Positions 26,803 through 35,461 of a DNA stretch of 64,000 nt are shown here, in pieces. The position numbers and the translations under genes were made by a program. The notes below the pieces were generated by a model, which worked only from the letters and a program-made list of their open reading frames with translations, was not told where the DNA came from and did no database searches. Source of the stretch: Arthrobacter pascens (GTDB taxonomy: Bacteria > Actinomycetota > Actinomycetes > Actinomycetales > Micrococcaceae); assembly GCF_030816475.1 (NCBI RefSeq), contig NZ_JAUSXF010000002.1:7048-71047 (forward strand). The letters are read 5' to 3'. How positions within the stretch are numbered: the first letter of the stretch is position 1; each line of letters opens with the position of its first letter.

Positions 26803-27981
26803 CTAATCCCTGAGGCGCTTGACGTAATCAGCCATCCCGGGGACTGTGAAGGCGACCGTACCCAGCGCGGGTGAGTAGATGATGCCCTTTTCAATCAGTG
26901 AAGCTCGGGTCATGGTCATGGAGCTTTGCTTCTTCTGAGCTCTGAGGGCGAGTTCAGCTGTGCTGGATCCGGCGTCTCCGTCGTCGGCCATTAGTCGGAG
27001 GAAGGTCTTCTCTGCCTTCGAGGCCCGTTTCCACCGGGAGGGGAAGAAACCCTGATCCAGCTGTGCGCGTCCTATTTCGACAGCAATTTCAGCGTCGCCC
27101 AGGGTCACGAGTTTTTCTGGGGCGGTTTCCCAGGCCGCGTAGCCGTACTCCTGGAGGAAATAGGGGTACCCGCCGGAGGCGGTGAGCAGTAGCTCTTTTG
27201 CCTCGGGGGCGAAAGATGCCCCGTACCGCGATGCAGGTACCACGAGGGCGGATTCGGCGGCCTCTCGGGTCAGGGCGCCGATGCTGCGGTAGTTGAAGAT
27301 CCGCTCTGCATAGGAGCGCGCTTCGCTCAGGACGGAAGGGAGGTTGGGCAGTCCTGCCCCGGCAATGTAGAAGGGCCATTCACGCTGGTTTGCCAGGTGT
27401 TGGGCGCTGAGTAGTGCGGTGATCAGCCCGTCATCGAGGTCCTGCATCTCGTCAATGATGAAGACCAGGCCGGTCCTGTTTTCCGCCAGCGCTCCGCAGA
27501 GGTCCTCGACGAGTTCCTCCAGGTCTACTTCGATGGACCCGGAGTCGGCACGTCCCTGGTTGAGGTTCACGCCAATGTCGATTCCGCTGACCCCGAGTTT
27601 GGCTGAAAACGAAGCGACGCTCCCAAGTGCAGCAATGAGCCTGGCGCCGGCCCCGCGTCGGTTGAGTTTGCGGCCGGCCTGAAGCAGGTTCCGTGCGAGC
27701 TTGGCACGCACGGCTTCCGGACCGCCCTCGGCGTCGCGCCCTTCCAGGGACACCACCATGAATTCGGCATGTTCTGCCTGCCTCCGGAACTCATTCAAGA
27801 GCACGGTCTTGCCCACCCCGCGCAGTCCATGAAGCACGATTCCGCGGTCAGGGCGACGCTGACGGGTCTTTGCAAGGAGGAGATCGAACGCGTCGATCTC
27901 GCCTTCCCTGCCCGCGAGTTCAAAAGGACGTCGGCCTGATCCGGGAGAATACGGGTTGAGTGCGCTTTCCATATCAGTCAC
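26803..27981 (-). CDS. ORC/STAND-like AAA ATPase
   Basis: This 392-residue ATPase has Walker A HGLRGVGKT (~47-55), Walker B GLVFIIDEMQDL (~165-176) and a sensor region FYIAGAGLPNLP. A C-terminal winged-helix-like domain (FLRLMADDGDAGSSTAELALR, SLIEKGIIYSP) follows. The family resembles stand-alone Orc1/Cdc6-like ATPases of unknown role, some linked to toxin or stress systems. The start is GTG 27981, with ATG 27972 as an alternative. A palindrome directly upstream suggests tight control. Confidence 0.82.
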   Translation of the reverse strand: MTDMESALNPYSPGSGRRPFELAGREGEIDAFDLLLAKTRQRRPDRGIVLHGLRGVGKTVLLNEFRRQAEHAEFMVVSLEGRDAEGGPEAVRAKLARNLLQAGRKLNRRGAGARLIAALGSVASFSAKLGVSGIDIGVNLNQGRADSGSIEVDLEELVEDLCGALAENRTGLVFIIDEMQDLDDGLITALLSAQHLANQREWPFYIAGAGLPNLPSVLSEARSYAERIFNYRSIGALTREAAESALVVPASRYGASFAPEAKELLLTASGGYPYFLQEYGYAAWETAPEKLVTLGDAEIAVEIGRAQLDQGFFPSRWKRASKAEKTFLRLMADDGDAGSSTAELALRAQKKQSSMTMTRASLIEKGIIYSPALGTVAFTVPGMADYVKRLRD

Positions 27982-27989
27982 TATAAACG

Positions 27990-28010
27990 CGTATCCATAT
28001 TTTTGGATAC
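27990..28010. promoter_or_regulatory. Inverted repeat upstream of the ATPase gene
   Basis: GTATCCA and TGGATAC flank an AT-rich centre within about 20 bases, ending about ten bases before the ATPase start. It probably overlaps the promoter and serves as an operator. Confidence 0.5.
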
Positions 28011-28086
28011 ACCTTTATGCACCTTTATGGGGCTGCGCTGGGATTCAGGGAGAGCCGTGGGACTGCCCCTATGAGAAACTCTCGTC

Positions 28087-28212
28087 ATGAGCCCATGGTT
28101 CGAACGCCCGGCGGCGGACCTGCCCCAGGGAAGGCAGGGTAAATTCCGCCCTGATGGCCCCCCATGTGTGATTGCTGATTGGTTCGCGGCCCGGTTTCAC
28201 CGTTGCCTATAG
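28087..28212 (+). CDS. Possible 41-residue protein
   Basis: A short frame (MSPWFERPAADLPQG...) with actinobacterial codon use. It ends 15 bases inside the 3' end of the opposite-strand gene. The ribosome site is weak, so it is only a candidate. Confidence 0.25.
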   Translation: MSPWFERPAADLPQGRQGKFRPDGPPCVIADWFAARFHRCL

Positions 28213-28520
28213 CCGTCGGTGATGGACTCCAGGTGCCACTGGCTGGAGAGCGGATCACGGCGCAGCCTGAACGTACGTAAGGCCGAGTTCGACGCCAGGC
28301 CGACCTGAACCCTCCAGTATTCGACGCTCACCAGGTCACCGCTGCCCACGGCCGCGGTGCGCCGTGTGTCCCACCATGCGTCTCTGGTAAACCAGTGCAC
28401 GGGTTCGGCCATGACGGCCCATATGCGGCCGTTGTACCGGACAGCCAGCGGGTTGCCGGCCGGGGTGAACCGGACGTCCACCGGGACGTCCAGGGTTGTT
28501 TCACTTGCTGTTGCTGTCAC
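28197..28520 (-). CDS. DUF6504-like protein
   Basis: This 107-residue beta-rich protein has a string of Trp residues (NGRIWAVMAEPVHWFTRDAWWD, VEYWRVQVGL). The layout of a short barrel with 'V.W......WW' resembles DUF6504, a small family often found with the actinobacterial mutasome genes (imuA/imuB/dnaE2). None of those genes is present here. It overlaps the upstream gene's end by 20 bases and is probably co-translated with it. Confidence 0.6.
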   Translation of the reverse strand: MTATASETTLDVPVDVRFTPAGNPLAVRYNGRIWAVMAEPVHWFTRDAWWDTRRTAAVGSGDLVSVEYWRVQVGLASNSALRTFRLRRDPLSSQWHLESITDGYRQR

Positions 28521-28833
28521 GGTCTGCCCGTTCTCCCAAGTTCGCTCTGTTCAAATCTTCGCGGCGGGTCACCGCCGAACTCCACACCCACGTCCGGTAG
28601 GTCACCGGCCCGTCCTTCCATGTCACTTCGGCCGCCTTCGAGGTCCAGGCGTACACCTCGCCGTCTACCAGCTCCGCGCAGTTCGGGAACCGGATCCACG
28701 CCTTCACGGGGATTCCGGGGAAGCCGTTCTTGGACGGGAAGTGCTCGAAATCGAGCTCTTCCACCGTCAAACCAATCGGGCCGGCACGCCGCGCATACTG
28801 CGCCTGCAGCTGGCTCGCTTGTTCGGGTCCCAT
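28501..28833 (-). CDS. Unknown protein coupled to the DUF6504-like gene
   Basis: This 110-residue soluble protein has beta segments (VKAWIRFPNCAELVDGEVYAWTSKAAEVTWKDG). No family is recognised. The centre, with several Trp and Val-x-Val stretches, looks like a small barrel. Its 3' end overlaps the DUF6504-like start by 20 bases, so the two are likely made in fixed ratio. Confidence 0.6.
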   Translation of the reverse strand: MGPEQASQLQAQYARRAGPIGLTVEELDFEHFPSKNGFPGIPVKAWIRFPNCAELVDGEVYAWTSKAAEVTWKDGPVTYRTWVWSSAVTRREDLNRANLGERADRDSNSK

Positions 28834-29023
28834 ACCACAACCTTAGAACACATATTCGAATCGACACCCCACTAAAATGCGGCCACTCGGCCGCAGGTGT
28901 TCAGGATAGGGGAGGGCACCGACAGGAACGGGTTGCACGCCAATGGGGACAGCTTTGAGCTGTGCGGAGGGCTCCACCTGTCCACAGTGGGCACAACCCG
29001 TTCTTGGCCTGGCTTCCGCTGCG

Positions 29024-29044
29024 CTGCAACCAGGCCCGCTGGCC
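29024..29044 (+). repeat. 21-bp fragment shared with leader copy 2
   Basis: These 21 bases (TTCCGCTGCGC... through CAACCAGG) are identical to 32070-32090, which lies just upstream of the second leader repeat. It looks like a remnant of the same repeated sequence family. Confidence 0.5.
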
Positions 29045-29054
29045 GCTATGTCGT

Positions 29055-29333
29055 TTACTGGCCGTCCGAGACCGGGAATTCACGGAGTGCGGCTGCGACA
29101 GCCCTGACGGCTGCCGGGTCTTCCGTCCAAGGCCGGCCAGTCCGTGTGCAGGCGTAGAAGCTGGTCACCTTTGAGCGTCCGGCTGCCGCAGTCAGTTCAA
29201 CCCAGGCAGCCTGGAGCTCCTCCTCCGGGCGTTCCGGCGGCAAGGGCTCGTCCTGGCCGGCGGTGGCCGCCTGAACAGGGATCACACGTGCGGTGGTTAC
29301 GGCTTTTCGCTTAAAGAGACTTCTGAGGCCCAT
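29055..29333 (-). CDS. Small unknown protein
   Basis: This 92-residue protein starts at ATG 29333 behind GGGGGAC. It has a basic start (MGLRSLFKRK), a Pro/Glu-rich middle and a helical end (EELQAAWVELTAAAGRSKV, AVRAVAAALREF). No membrane segment and no recognised domain. It faces away from the leader-repeat block. Confidence 0.5.
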   Translation of the reverse strand: MGLRSLFKRKAVTTARVIPVQAATAGQDEPLPPERPEEELQAAWVELTAAAGRSKVTSFYACTRTGRPWTEDPAAVRAVAAALREFPVSDGQ

Positions 29334-29375
29334 CTGTGTCCCCCTGACACTAAGAGCGCCAAGCAACTGATGATC

Positions 29376-29732
29376 GGGCGTCCGCTGGGGCGGCCGGCTG
29401 TTGGGCCCGGCCCCGACGTCGCAGAGCTCCGCCGTGTCCGGTCCTTTGTGTCTACGACGTTTTTTGGCTGCTGTCCTTCGGATTGTACGTGTCCGCTCCA
29501 GCCTGTCTAGCCCCTCCGTTCCTCCGGGTCCTGCGGCCCGCGGAATCGGCTACGGCGCTCCTTCGTCGCTGATTTCCTCGCAGATTCCACGGTCCTTGCC
29601 AAGGGTAGACAGGCCTCCGTCGGCCACAGCTCCGCAAGCTTCGCCAGCAGCCAAAAAACAACGGGGGAGGAAAGGAAGTAGCTGGCCGGGTAACGCCGCT
29701 CCCTCACCGAATCCTCAGCAAAGGAAAAAACC
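29376..29732 (+). repeat. Leader repeat, copy 1
   Basis: This is the first of three related non-coding leaders of about 360 bases, each ending at a start codon. It contains the inverted arms GTTTTTTGGCTGCTG (29459-29473) and CAGCAGCCAAAAAAC (29645-29659), a perfect 15-bp pair 171 bases apart. Shared blocks include GTCTACGACG, GTCCTTCGGATT, GTCTAGCCCC, GTCGCTGATTTCCTC and AAGGGTAGACAGG. It is the most diverged copy. It probably acts as a structured 5' untranslated region or promoter module. Confidence 0.8.
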
Positions 29733-30095
29733 ATGATTCACAAATGCATTGCGCTGATCATCCCCGCGCGGCTTAGCGGGGCGGTCACCGTTACAAACCT
29801 CGACGCACGGCACGGCAGCCTGGAAGTCCTCCTTGGGGGCGGGCTGGAATGCGTCGCCCGGGGCGACTGGCACGTGTACCTGAACGCCGACCAGCACACC
29901 GCTGGGCTGGGGCCGAACGTCCGGGCCGCGCAGCTGCTCCACGACACCGGGCTCGACCTGCCCGACGTCGCCGGAACCGCCGTGTTCCTCGGACGGGCCG
30001 AGCACGACTACGACACCGATGTCCCCGAGCACCTGATCCACCGCGCCGAAGCACTCTTCGACACCCGCCTCGGAGCAATCCAACCGGCGGCCTGA
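29733..30095 (+). CDS. DUF3846-like protein
   Basis: This 120-residue protein has the DUF3846 pattern: an opening IALIIPA strand, SLEVLLGGGLECVARGDWHVYLNADQHT, then LGPNVRAAQLL and a C-terminal strand AGTAVFLGRAEHD. DUF3846 proteins occur on plasmids and phages with unknown function. It is the first gene behind leader copy 1, with AAAGGA upstream. The DUF4192 gene follows 80 bases downstream. Confidence 0.72.
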   Translation: MIHKCIALIIPARLSGAVTVTNLDARHGSLEVLLGGGLECVARGDWHVYLNADQHTAGLGPNVRAAQLLHDTGLDLPDVAGTAVFLGRAEHDYDTDVPEHLIHRAEALFDTRLGAIQPAA

Positions 30096-30175
30096 CACCC
30101 CACAACGGTGGCCGGGTACCTACTGGGACCCGGCCACCACCCACCAAAAACTCCTCAGCAAAGGACAACAAAGCC

Positions 30176-31134
30176 ATGAACGAACAGCTCAAAGCCACCA
30201 GCACCGCCGACATTCTCAGCTTCATCCCGCACGCCCTGGGCTTTACACCCCGGAACGCCTTCGTCCTGCTGACCCTGCAGGGCAAGCGGCTGGGAGCGAC
30301 CCTGCGCGTGGACGCACCCACCACCGGGGAGCCGTCGGACTACGCCCGCCGCGTCGTCACCTACCTCGCGGCCGACGAGAAAGCCACCGCCGCCCTGCTC
30401 GCCGTCTACACAGACACCGACGAGCACCCGAACCCGTACCTCGCCCACCTTGAGGCGATCATCCGCGAACTGACACTGGCGCAAATGCCCCTGAAAGACG
30501 CCTGGCTTGTCACGCCCACGCACTGGCGCGGTCTGCTGACCGACACCGGCAACCAGCCTGTCGAGGCCATCACCGACAGCCAGCTCAACGCCGAACTGAT
30601 TTACACCGGCAGCAACCACCACGACGCCGCTGCACACTACGGCCCGTTCACCGGTGACCCGGGCACCGCAACCCGTATCCAGGCTGCGATCCCCAGCGTC
30701 TCGCTGGAGGACATCACCGCCGCCCGCAGCCTCTGGACCCGGACGCTGCACGAGGCAGGCAAGCACCCGGACGCGGACACGGCCGTGCAGCTCGTCGGGG
30801 CGCTCCACAACCCCATCATTCGCGACCTGATGATGTGTGATGTCGTCACCGACAGCCTGCCCGCCCCGACTGGTCGCGCGTGGACACCGCGCAGGCCACC
30901 GCCCGTGCACTGATCGCAGCGGCCCCGGTAGGAGCCCGGGCGCCGCTGCTGTGCCTGATCGGCTGGCTTGAGTACCTCAAAGGCCGGGCCTCCGTCGCTA
31001 TGGAACACTTCGAACTTGCCGCGGCCGACACACCGGGCTACCGGATGGCCCAGCTGCTGACCGAGCTCGTCCGCCGCGGGAACGTCGCCGGAACAGCACA
31101 GAACCCGGACACCGCCTACCAACGCCTGCGCTAA
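30176..31134 (+). pseudogene. DUF4192 protein interrupted by a frameshift
   Basis: The N-terminal frame (30176-30913) begins MNEQLKATSTADILSFIPHALGF and follows DUF4192 well, then turns to nonsense after DSLPAP. The rest of the domain (WSRVDTAQATARALIAAAP... to NPDTAYQRLR) continues in another frame up to 31134. One missing base in the C-run at 30864-30867 would explain the switch. It could be a true inactivating mutation, a sequencing slip, or a programmed -1 shift. The 3' part could also be translated from the GTG at 30880. DUF4192 function is unknown. Confidence 0.75.
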
Positions 31135-31320
31135 CCCCACCTGCTGGCAGGGACGGAGACCCACCGTTCCTGCCAGCAACCGGTCCGGCGGCCTCCCCCG
31201 CTCCGCTCCGCCGGCCGCCGGCAACGCTGCGCGGACGCACCACCGCCTCAAGTCCATACCAAAGATCCCCGGCTACAGTGGAAGGACGACCCCGCCACGA
31301 CCAGCCAGGAGACGCGCCGC

Positions 31321-31467
31321 ATGGGCACAGAGTTCATCATGACCGAGGACGACGCCCTGCCCGAGAACGCCAGCGTCCTCGAAGACGTGCTGGAACTGTC
31401 CCTACTCACCATCGAGCCCGGACACGGACCCGCCGACATGTCCCAAGACAGCTACCCCGAAGACTAA
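31321..31467 (+). CDS. Small acidic protein
   Basis: A 48-residue peptide (MGTEFIMTEDDALPENA...) with a strong AGGAG site ten bases upstream. It is very acidic and shows no domain. It lies directly before a strong hairpin terminator, as a single-gene unit. Confidence 0.45.
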   Translation: MGTEFIMTEDDALPENASVLEDVLELSLLTIEPGHGPADMSQDSYPED

Positions 31468-31492
31468 GACCACTAAGTCAGGCAGCAACGAC

Positions 31493-31558
31493 GCTGCACC
31501 ACAGATTTCCTTTTGCTGAGGGAAAACAGAAGGAGCCGGCACATGTGCCGGCTCCTTC
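31493..31558 (+). terminator. Double-hairpin terminator, copy 1
   Basis: A short stem (TTTCC...GGGAAA) is followed by a perfect 30-bp palindrome at 31529-31558 (GAAGGAGCCGGCACA and its complement). The same two-hairpin design, preceded by ACAGATTTCCTTT, recurs at 35462-35522. It should stop transcription in both directions. Confidence 0.75.
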
Positions 31559-31681
31559 GCCCCAAAACCGGCCGGGGAACCACGATCACTAACTGGCCCA
31601 TCGCCATCCTGTCGGTGGTCTCAAGTAGTTTGGCCATGAGCGGGAAACCCTGAGCGTCGATCTGAAAAAGGAGCAACAGCA

Positions 31682-31957
31682 ATGTTTACAACGGTCTTTC
31701 TGATCGGCATAAGCGCCTACCTTGTGGCAGCCCTGGCGAGCCGGGTGCGCAACGCCGACCTGATGTTTGGACGGTCACCGGCCATCATGGGACTCGTGGC
31801 CGCGGCCGTGGCGTTCTTCTGCGCAGTAGGCAACGTTTTCCACTACCTCACGGTAGGAGATCTTGGATATGCCCTGGCATTCCTCTTCGCAGTAGTCGCC
31901 ATGGTTCTTGCCTTCATAATCCTTCGGACCCGCGAAACCCTAACTCGAACGAGTTAG
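31682..31957 (+). CDS. Small membrane protein with three helices
   Basis: This 91-residue protein has three hydrophobic stretches (VFLIGISAYLVAALASRV, PAIMGLVAAAVAFFCAVGNVF, YALAFLFAVVAMVLAFIIL) and short loops. AAAAAGGAG precedes the ATG at good spacing. A terminator follows at once. No family is recognised; the protein would sit in the cytoplasmic membrane. Confidence 0.65.
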   Translation: MFTTVFLIGISAYLVAALASRVRNADLMFGRSPAIMGLVAAAVAFFCAVGNVFHYLTVGDLGYALAFLFAVVAMVLAFIILRTRETLTRTS

Positions 31958-31982
31958 GGCGGCCCATTCCAGAACGGCCCCA

Positions 31983-32016
31983 AAAGGGCGGCAGGAGAAC
32001 TCTCCTGTCGCCCTTT
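31983..32016 (+). terminator. Intrinsic terminator
   Basis: A 15-bp stem with one mismatch (AAAGGGCGGCAGGAG / CTCCTGTCGCCCTTT) and a 4-base loop, 25 bases after the membrane gene. It separates that gene from leader copy 2. Confidence 0.75.
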
Positions 32017-32095
32017 CCCTTTGTCCGGGCGGTCCTGGTCAAAGGGCATGCTCGCAGGGCTCGCACCGTTTCCGCTGCGCTGCAACCAGGTAAAT

Positions 32096-32466
32096 GGGCG
32101 TCCGCTCCGCGGCCGGCTGTTGGGCCCAGGGCGCGCCGTCGCAGAGCTCCGGACACCCTGGCCCTGCATGTCTACGACGTCTTTTGGTTGCTGTCCTTCG
32201 GATTCTAGGCGTCCGCTCCACCCCGTCTAGCCCCGGTTCCGCAAGCTCCATCGGGGCCTGCGGCGGGTGAATTTCCCTCCGGCGCTCCTGCGTCGCTGAT
32301 TTCCTCCGGGGAATTTCCCCCACCTTGCCCAAGGGTAGACAGGCCTCCGTCGGCCGCCGAGCAAGCGAGCTTGCCAGCAACCAAAAAACAACGGGGGGAG
32401 AGGGGAAGCTGGCCGGTCACCTGGGCCGCCCCTCCCACCCCATCCTTGGGCAAAAAGGAGCCAGAA
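32096..32466 (+). repeat. Leader repeat, copy 2
   Basis: This 371-bp leader is very similar to copy 3. Similarity to copy 3 begins farther upstream, at about 32045 (CATGCTCGCAG). The inverted arms are 32179-32193 and 32375-32389, with one mismatch. It ends in AAAAAGGAGCC just before the ATG at 32467. The start of the leader probably holds the promoter, and the hairpin would lie in the 5' untranslated RNA. Confidence 0.82.
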
Positions 32467-32895
32467 ATGAATGCAGTAGCCACCGCAACGGTGACCACCA
32501 AAGACACCAACGAGGTCATCCATGACGCCCCGGTTCTCCGGGATTACCACATGAACGACGGGTACGACTGGATGGAACTCATCGGCGAACACGGCTGGGC
32601 CGTGATTCCCAGCTGGGGCTGTGACGGCTGGGACCTGGGCCAATGGCCCTACGTCATGCTCGCGGGCATCCGCACCGCTGACAGCATCGGGAACCTCTTC
32701 GGCATCGCGACGTACTGCGAGGGCGACGTGACCACGAGCTACTACCGGACACAGGCACGGCAGTGGGACGCGATCACCGAGTACGCATTCTTCCAATGGA
32801 AGAGCGGGCAGGCCCAAGGCCCCGATGACCTACCCGAAGCCGCCGCCGAACTGCCCAGCCGCTACCGGATGCCCTACACCGTCAACGCCGCCTAA
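32467..32895 (+). CDS. Unknown plasmid protein behind leader copy 2
   Basis: This 142-residue protein is rich in aromatic residues (YDWMELIGEHGWAVIPSWGCDGWDLGQWPYVML). A possible beta-rich core is followed by a helical end. AAAAAGGAG lies at ideal spacing before the ATG. No family is recognised. The strong leader and terminator suggest high or tightly set expression. Confidence 0.68.
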   Translation: MNAVATATVTTKDTNEVIHDAPVLRDYHMNDGYDWMELIGEHGWAVIPSWGCDGWDLGQWPYVMLAGIRTADSIGNLFGIATYCEGDVTTSYYRTQARQWDAITEYAFFQWKSGQAQGPDDLPEAAAELPSRYRMPYTVNAA

Positions 32896-32912
32896 CCAGC
32901 ACTGAAACCCCT

Positions 32913-32943
32913 GTGCTGCCCGGCCAACCCGGCCGGGCAGCAC
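32913..32943 (+). terminator. Intrinsic terminator
   Basis: A perfect 13-bp stem (GTGCTGCCCGGCC / GGCCGGGCAGCAC) around the loop AACCC, 18 bases after the preceding stop codon. Confidence 0.8.
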
Positions 32944-32970
32944 CGCCCACCGACTTTTAGGAGCAAGCAC

Positions 32971-33318
32971 ATGAGCAACGACACCACACCGCGCAAAGGC
33001 ATCCACGCCCTGATCTACCGCGACGCCCTCGGCATCGACTTCTCCAACCGGGGAATCTCCGCCAGAGTCACAGAAGTGACCGTCGTCGGCCCGGGAATCG
33101 ACCCCATCTTCCCACCCACGGAGGAACGGCCAGCCGTCCGCATCGTCAAGCGCGAAAACCCCGGCGGCACGGTCTACCACGCCGAACCCCTGCCCACCGA
33201 GGACGAACCCGCCCCGTGGTACATGTTCGTCGGCGCGTTCATCTTCAGCAGTGACAGCAGGTTCCGTGAGTCCATCGACTTCTACGGCGCCGTGCCGTTG
33301 CACGACCGCCGAGAATAG
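32971..33318 (+). CDS. Unknown plasmid protein
   Basis: This 115-residue protein has a likely beta-rich fold (ARVTEVTVVGPGIDPIFPP, PAVRIVKRENPGGTVYHAEPL, PWYMFVGAFIFSSDSRF). TTTTAGGAGC lies before the ATG. It lies between a terminator upstream and GC-rich hairpins downstream. No family is recognised. Confidence 0.65.
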   Translation: MSNDTTPRKGIHALIYRDALGIDFSNRGISARVTEVTVVGPGIDPIFPPTEERPAVRIVKRENPGGTVYHAEPLPTEDEPAPWYMFVGAFIFSSDSRFRESIDFYGAVPLHDRRE

Positions 33319-33326
33319 ACCCGCAG

Positions 33327-33410
33327 GGTGGCCGGTCTTTCGGGGCCGGTCACCTCGGGCGGTCCGCCGCACGGGGCCGCCGGCGCTGTGGTCACCGGCG
33401 ACGGACCGCC
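33327..33410 (+). terminator. GC-rich hairpin pair
   Basis: A first stem (GGTGGCCGG / CCGGTCACC, 33327-33354) acts as a likely terminator. A second long-range stem pairs GGCGGTCCG (33358-33366) with CGGACCGCC (33402-33410). The second design recurs at 35337-35391, again just after a gene of this block. Confidence 0.65.
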
Positions 33411-33531
33411 GCTACCGATCAGTTCTGCTGTGCCCACCTGGTGCGCCGGCCCCGCCCAGGATCCGGGAAACCACGCGCGGATCCGTCGGAACCATGGGGG
33501 AAAGACATGCTCGCAGAACTCGCACCCCTTC

Positions 33532-33896
33532 GGGCGTCCGCTTCGCGGCCGGCTGTTGGGTCCAGTGCGCGCCGTCGCAGAGCTCCGGACACCCTGGCCC
33601 TGCTTGTTGTCTACGACGTTTTTTGGTTGCTGTCCTTCGGATTCTAGGCGTCCGCTCCACCCCGTCTAGCCCCTCCTTCGTCGGGGCCTGCAGTGTAAGA
33701 ATTTCCCTCCGGCGCTCCTGCGTCGCTGATTTCCTCCGGGAATTTCCCCCACCTTGCCCAAGGGTAGACAGGGCTCCGTCGGCCGCCGAGCAAGCGAGCT
33801 TGCCAGCAACCAAAAAACAACGGGGGGAGAGGGGAAGCTGGCCGGTCACCTGAGCCGCCCCTCCCACCCCATCCTTGGGCAAAAAGGAGCCACACC
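33532..33896 (+). repeat. Leader repeat, copy 3
   Basis: This 365-bp leader is nearly the same as copy 2. Perfect 15-bp inverted arms lie at 33618-33632 (GTTTTTTGGTTGCTG) and 33804-33818. Relative to copy 1, one base pair differs on both arms at once (C-G versus T-A), a compensatory change that supports pairing in RNA or cruciform DNA. It ends in AAAAAGGAGCC before the ParB-like gene. Confidence 0.85.
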
Positions 33897-35252
33897 ATGA
33901 ACGCAACACCCACGCTTGAAATGATCGACCCGGCAACGCTGAGCGTTGAGACCAACGTGCGCAAAGACGCCGGACTCACCAAGGAGTTCATAGCCAGCAT
34001 TAAAGAGCACGGCGTGCTCGTCCCCGTCGTCGCCCACCGCAAGGAGGACGGCACCGTGCATGTCCTGATGGGACAGCGCCGCACCCTTGGTTCCATCGAA
34101 GCCGGACGGACGTCCATCCCTGTTCTCGTCGCGGGCTCACCCGAGGAAGCCGAACGCATCGTCACGCAGGTCGTGGAGAACATCCAGCGCGCCGAACTCA
34201 CCGAAGCGGACGAGGCCGACGCCTACCACCAGCTCTCCCTGATCGGTGTCTCCGCGGCCGCGATCGCCAAGAAGACCGGACGCACCAAGACCACAGTCGA
34301 AAGCGCACTGAAGGCCAAAGCCTCTGACGCCGGAGCCGCCGCTCTGGGCAAGGGCTACACCATCGAGGAAGCCCTGATCATGGCCGAGTTCGAAGGGGAC
34401 GAGGACGCCACGGAGGAATTGGAATCGGTCATCATGGACGAACCCGATCAGCTCCTGCACGTCGCGCAGCAGCTGCGCGACCGCCGTGAAAGCGCTGCCG
34501 CACTCGCCGCGCTGATCGCGGAACTGGAAGCCAAGGGCAAGGCCGTCGTTGAGGACGCCGGACACTACGCCGACGAGGAGAACCTGTATGTCTCAGCGGC
34601 CAAGCGGGCAGACGGTGAACCGGCCGCCGAGGAGGACGCCAACGCCTACGTGATCAGCACCGACTACCGGGGCCAGCACAACGCCAAGCCCGTCATCACC
34701 GGATGGAAGGAAATGGGCTTCACACCGAAGTACGAACGCTACGACGGCGGCAGCCAAGCAAAAAAAGGACCGATGACCGACGAGCAGAAATCCGAACGCA
34801 AAACCCTGATCGCGAACAACAAAGCCATGGAATCCGCGACGAAGGTCCGCCGCGAATTCGTCAAGACCCTGCTCGCCCGGAAGCAGGCACCGAAGGGCTG
34901 GCAGTACTTCACCGTCCACGCCATCACCCACCACTCCGAAACGGCCAGCGGCTACGAGGGCAAGGTAGCCGCTGAGATGGTCGGGGCGAAGTTCGAAGAA
35001 TCCAACGCGTGGGCATGGAACCCGCTCCGTGAGCACGTCGCGAAGACAACGGCACGGCCCGAGTTTCCCCTGATCGCGCTGGTGTGTGCAGGGTATGAAA
35101 AGACAATCGCCAAGGACTCATGGCGTTCCCCGGGCCAGACCCACCGGGACTACCTGACACAACTGGTCACATGGGGCTACACCCCCAGCGAAGTCGAACA
35201 GATCATCCTCGACAGCGCCAAGCCCGCCACCGAGGACGAGACGGCAGCATAA
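33897..35252 (+). CDS. ParB/Spo0J-like protein
   Basis: This 451-residue protein has an N-terminal ParB domain (LSVETNVRKDAGLTKEFIASIKEHGVLVPVVAHRKE, then VLMGQRRTLGSIEAG and ENIQRAELTEADEADAYHQL). A helix-turn-helix (VSAAAIAKKTGRTKTTVESALKAK) comes next. The C-terminal 250 residues are unlike chromosomal ParB. No parA is adjacent and the short ParA at 14771 already has a partner, so this may be a plasmid regulator or nuclease-type ParB. It is expressed behind leader copy 3 and closed by a terminator at 35257. Confidence 0.82.
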   Translation: MNATPTLEMIDPATLSVETNVRKDAGLTKEFIASIKEHGVLVPVVAHRKEDGTVHVLMGQRRTLGSIEAGRTSIPVLVAGSPEEAERIVTQVVENIQRAELTEADEADAYHQLSLIGVSAAAIAKKTGRTKTTVESALKAKASDAGAAALGKGYTIEEALIMAEFEGDEDATEELESVIMDEPDQLLHVAQQLRDRRESAAALAALIAELEAKGKAVVEDAGHYADEENLYVSAAKRADGEPAAEEDANAYVISTDYRGQHNAKPVITGWKEMGFTPKYERYDGGSQAKKGPMTDEQKSERKTLIANNKAMESATKVRREFVKTLLARKQAPKGWQYFTVHAITHHSETASGYEGKVAAEMVGAKFEESNAWAWNPLREHVAKTTARPEFPLIALVCAGYEKTIAKDSWRSPGQTHRDYLTQLVTWGYTPSEVEQIILDSAKPATEDETAA

Positions 35253-35256
35253 GACC

Positions 35257-35290
35257 CCTTGCCGGGCGGAACCCCCACCGCCCGGCAAGG
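35257..35290 (+). terminator. Intrinsic terminator
   Basis: A perfect 13-bp stem (CCTTGCCGGGCGG / CCGCCCGGCAAGG) with an 8-base loop, five bases after the ParB-like stop. Confidence 0.85.
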
Positions 35291-35336
35291 CCCCGCCCAC
35301 TCACCACGGGCAGGGCCGGGAACCTTCCAAAAGTCG

Positions 35337-35391
35337 GGCGGTCCGCCGCCCAGGGGGAACCACAGCAGCCACTCACCAGCGGCGGACCGCC
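35337..35391 (+). repeat. GC-rich long hairpin, second copy
   Basis: GGCGGTCCG (35337-35345) pairs with CGGACCGCC (35383-35391). It has the same arms and the same flanking (G)CTTACCG/GCTACCG as the hairpin at 33358-33410. The function is unknown. Confidence 0.6.
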
Positions 35392-35461
35392 GCTTACCGC
35401 GACAACGCAGGATCCACACCACGTGCCGCGGGCACCGGCAGCAGGACTGCTAGAGTCGTCT

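Noticed and set aside
30155..30910. 251-codon minus-strand frame opposite DUF4192
   Set aside because: Val/Gly-rich antisense frame; the plus strand has the recognisable domain.
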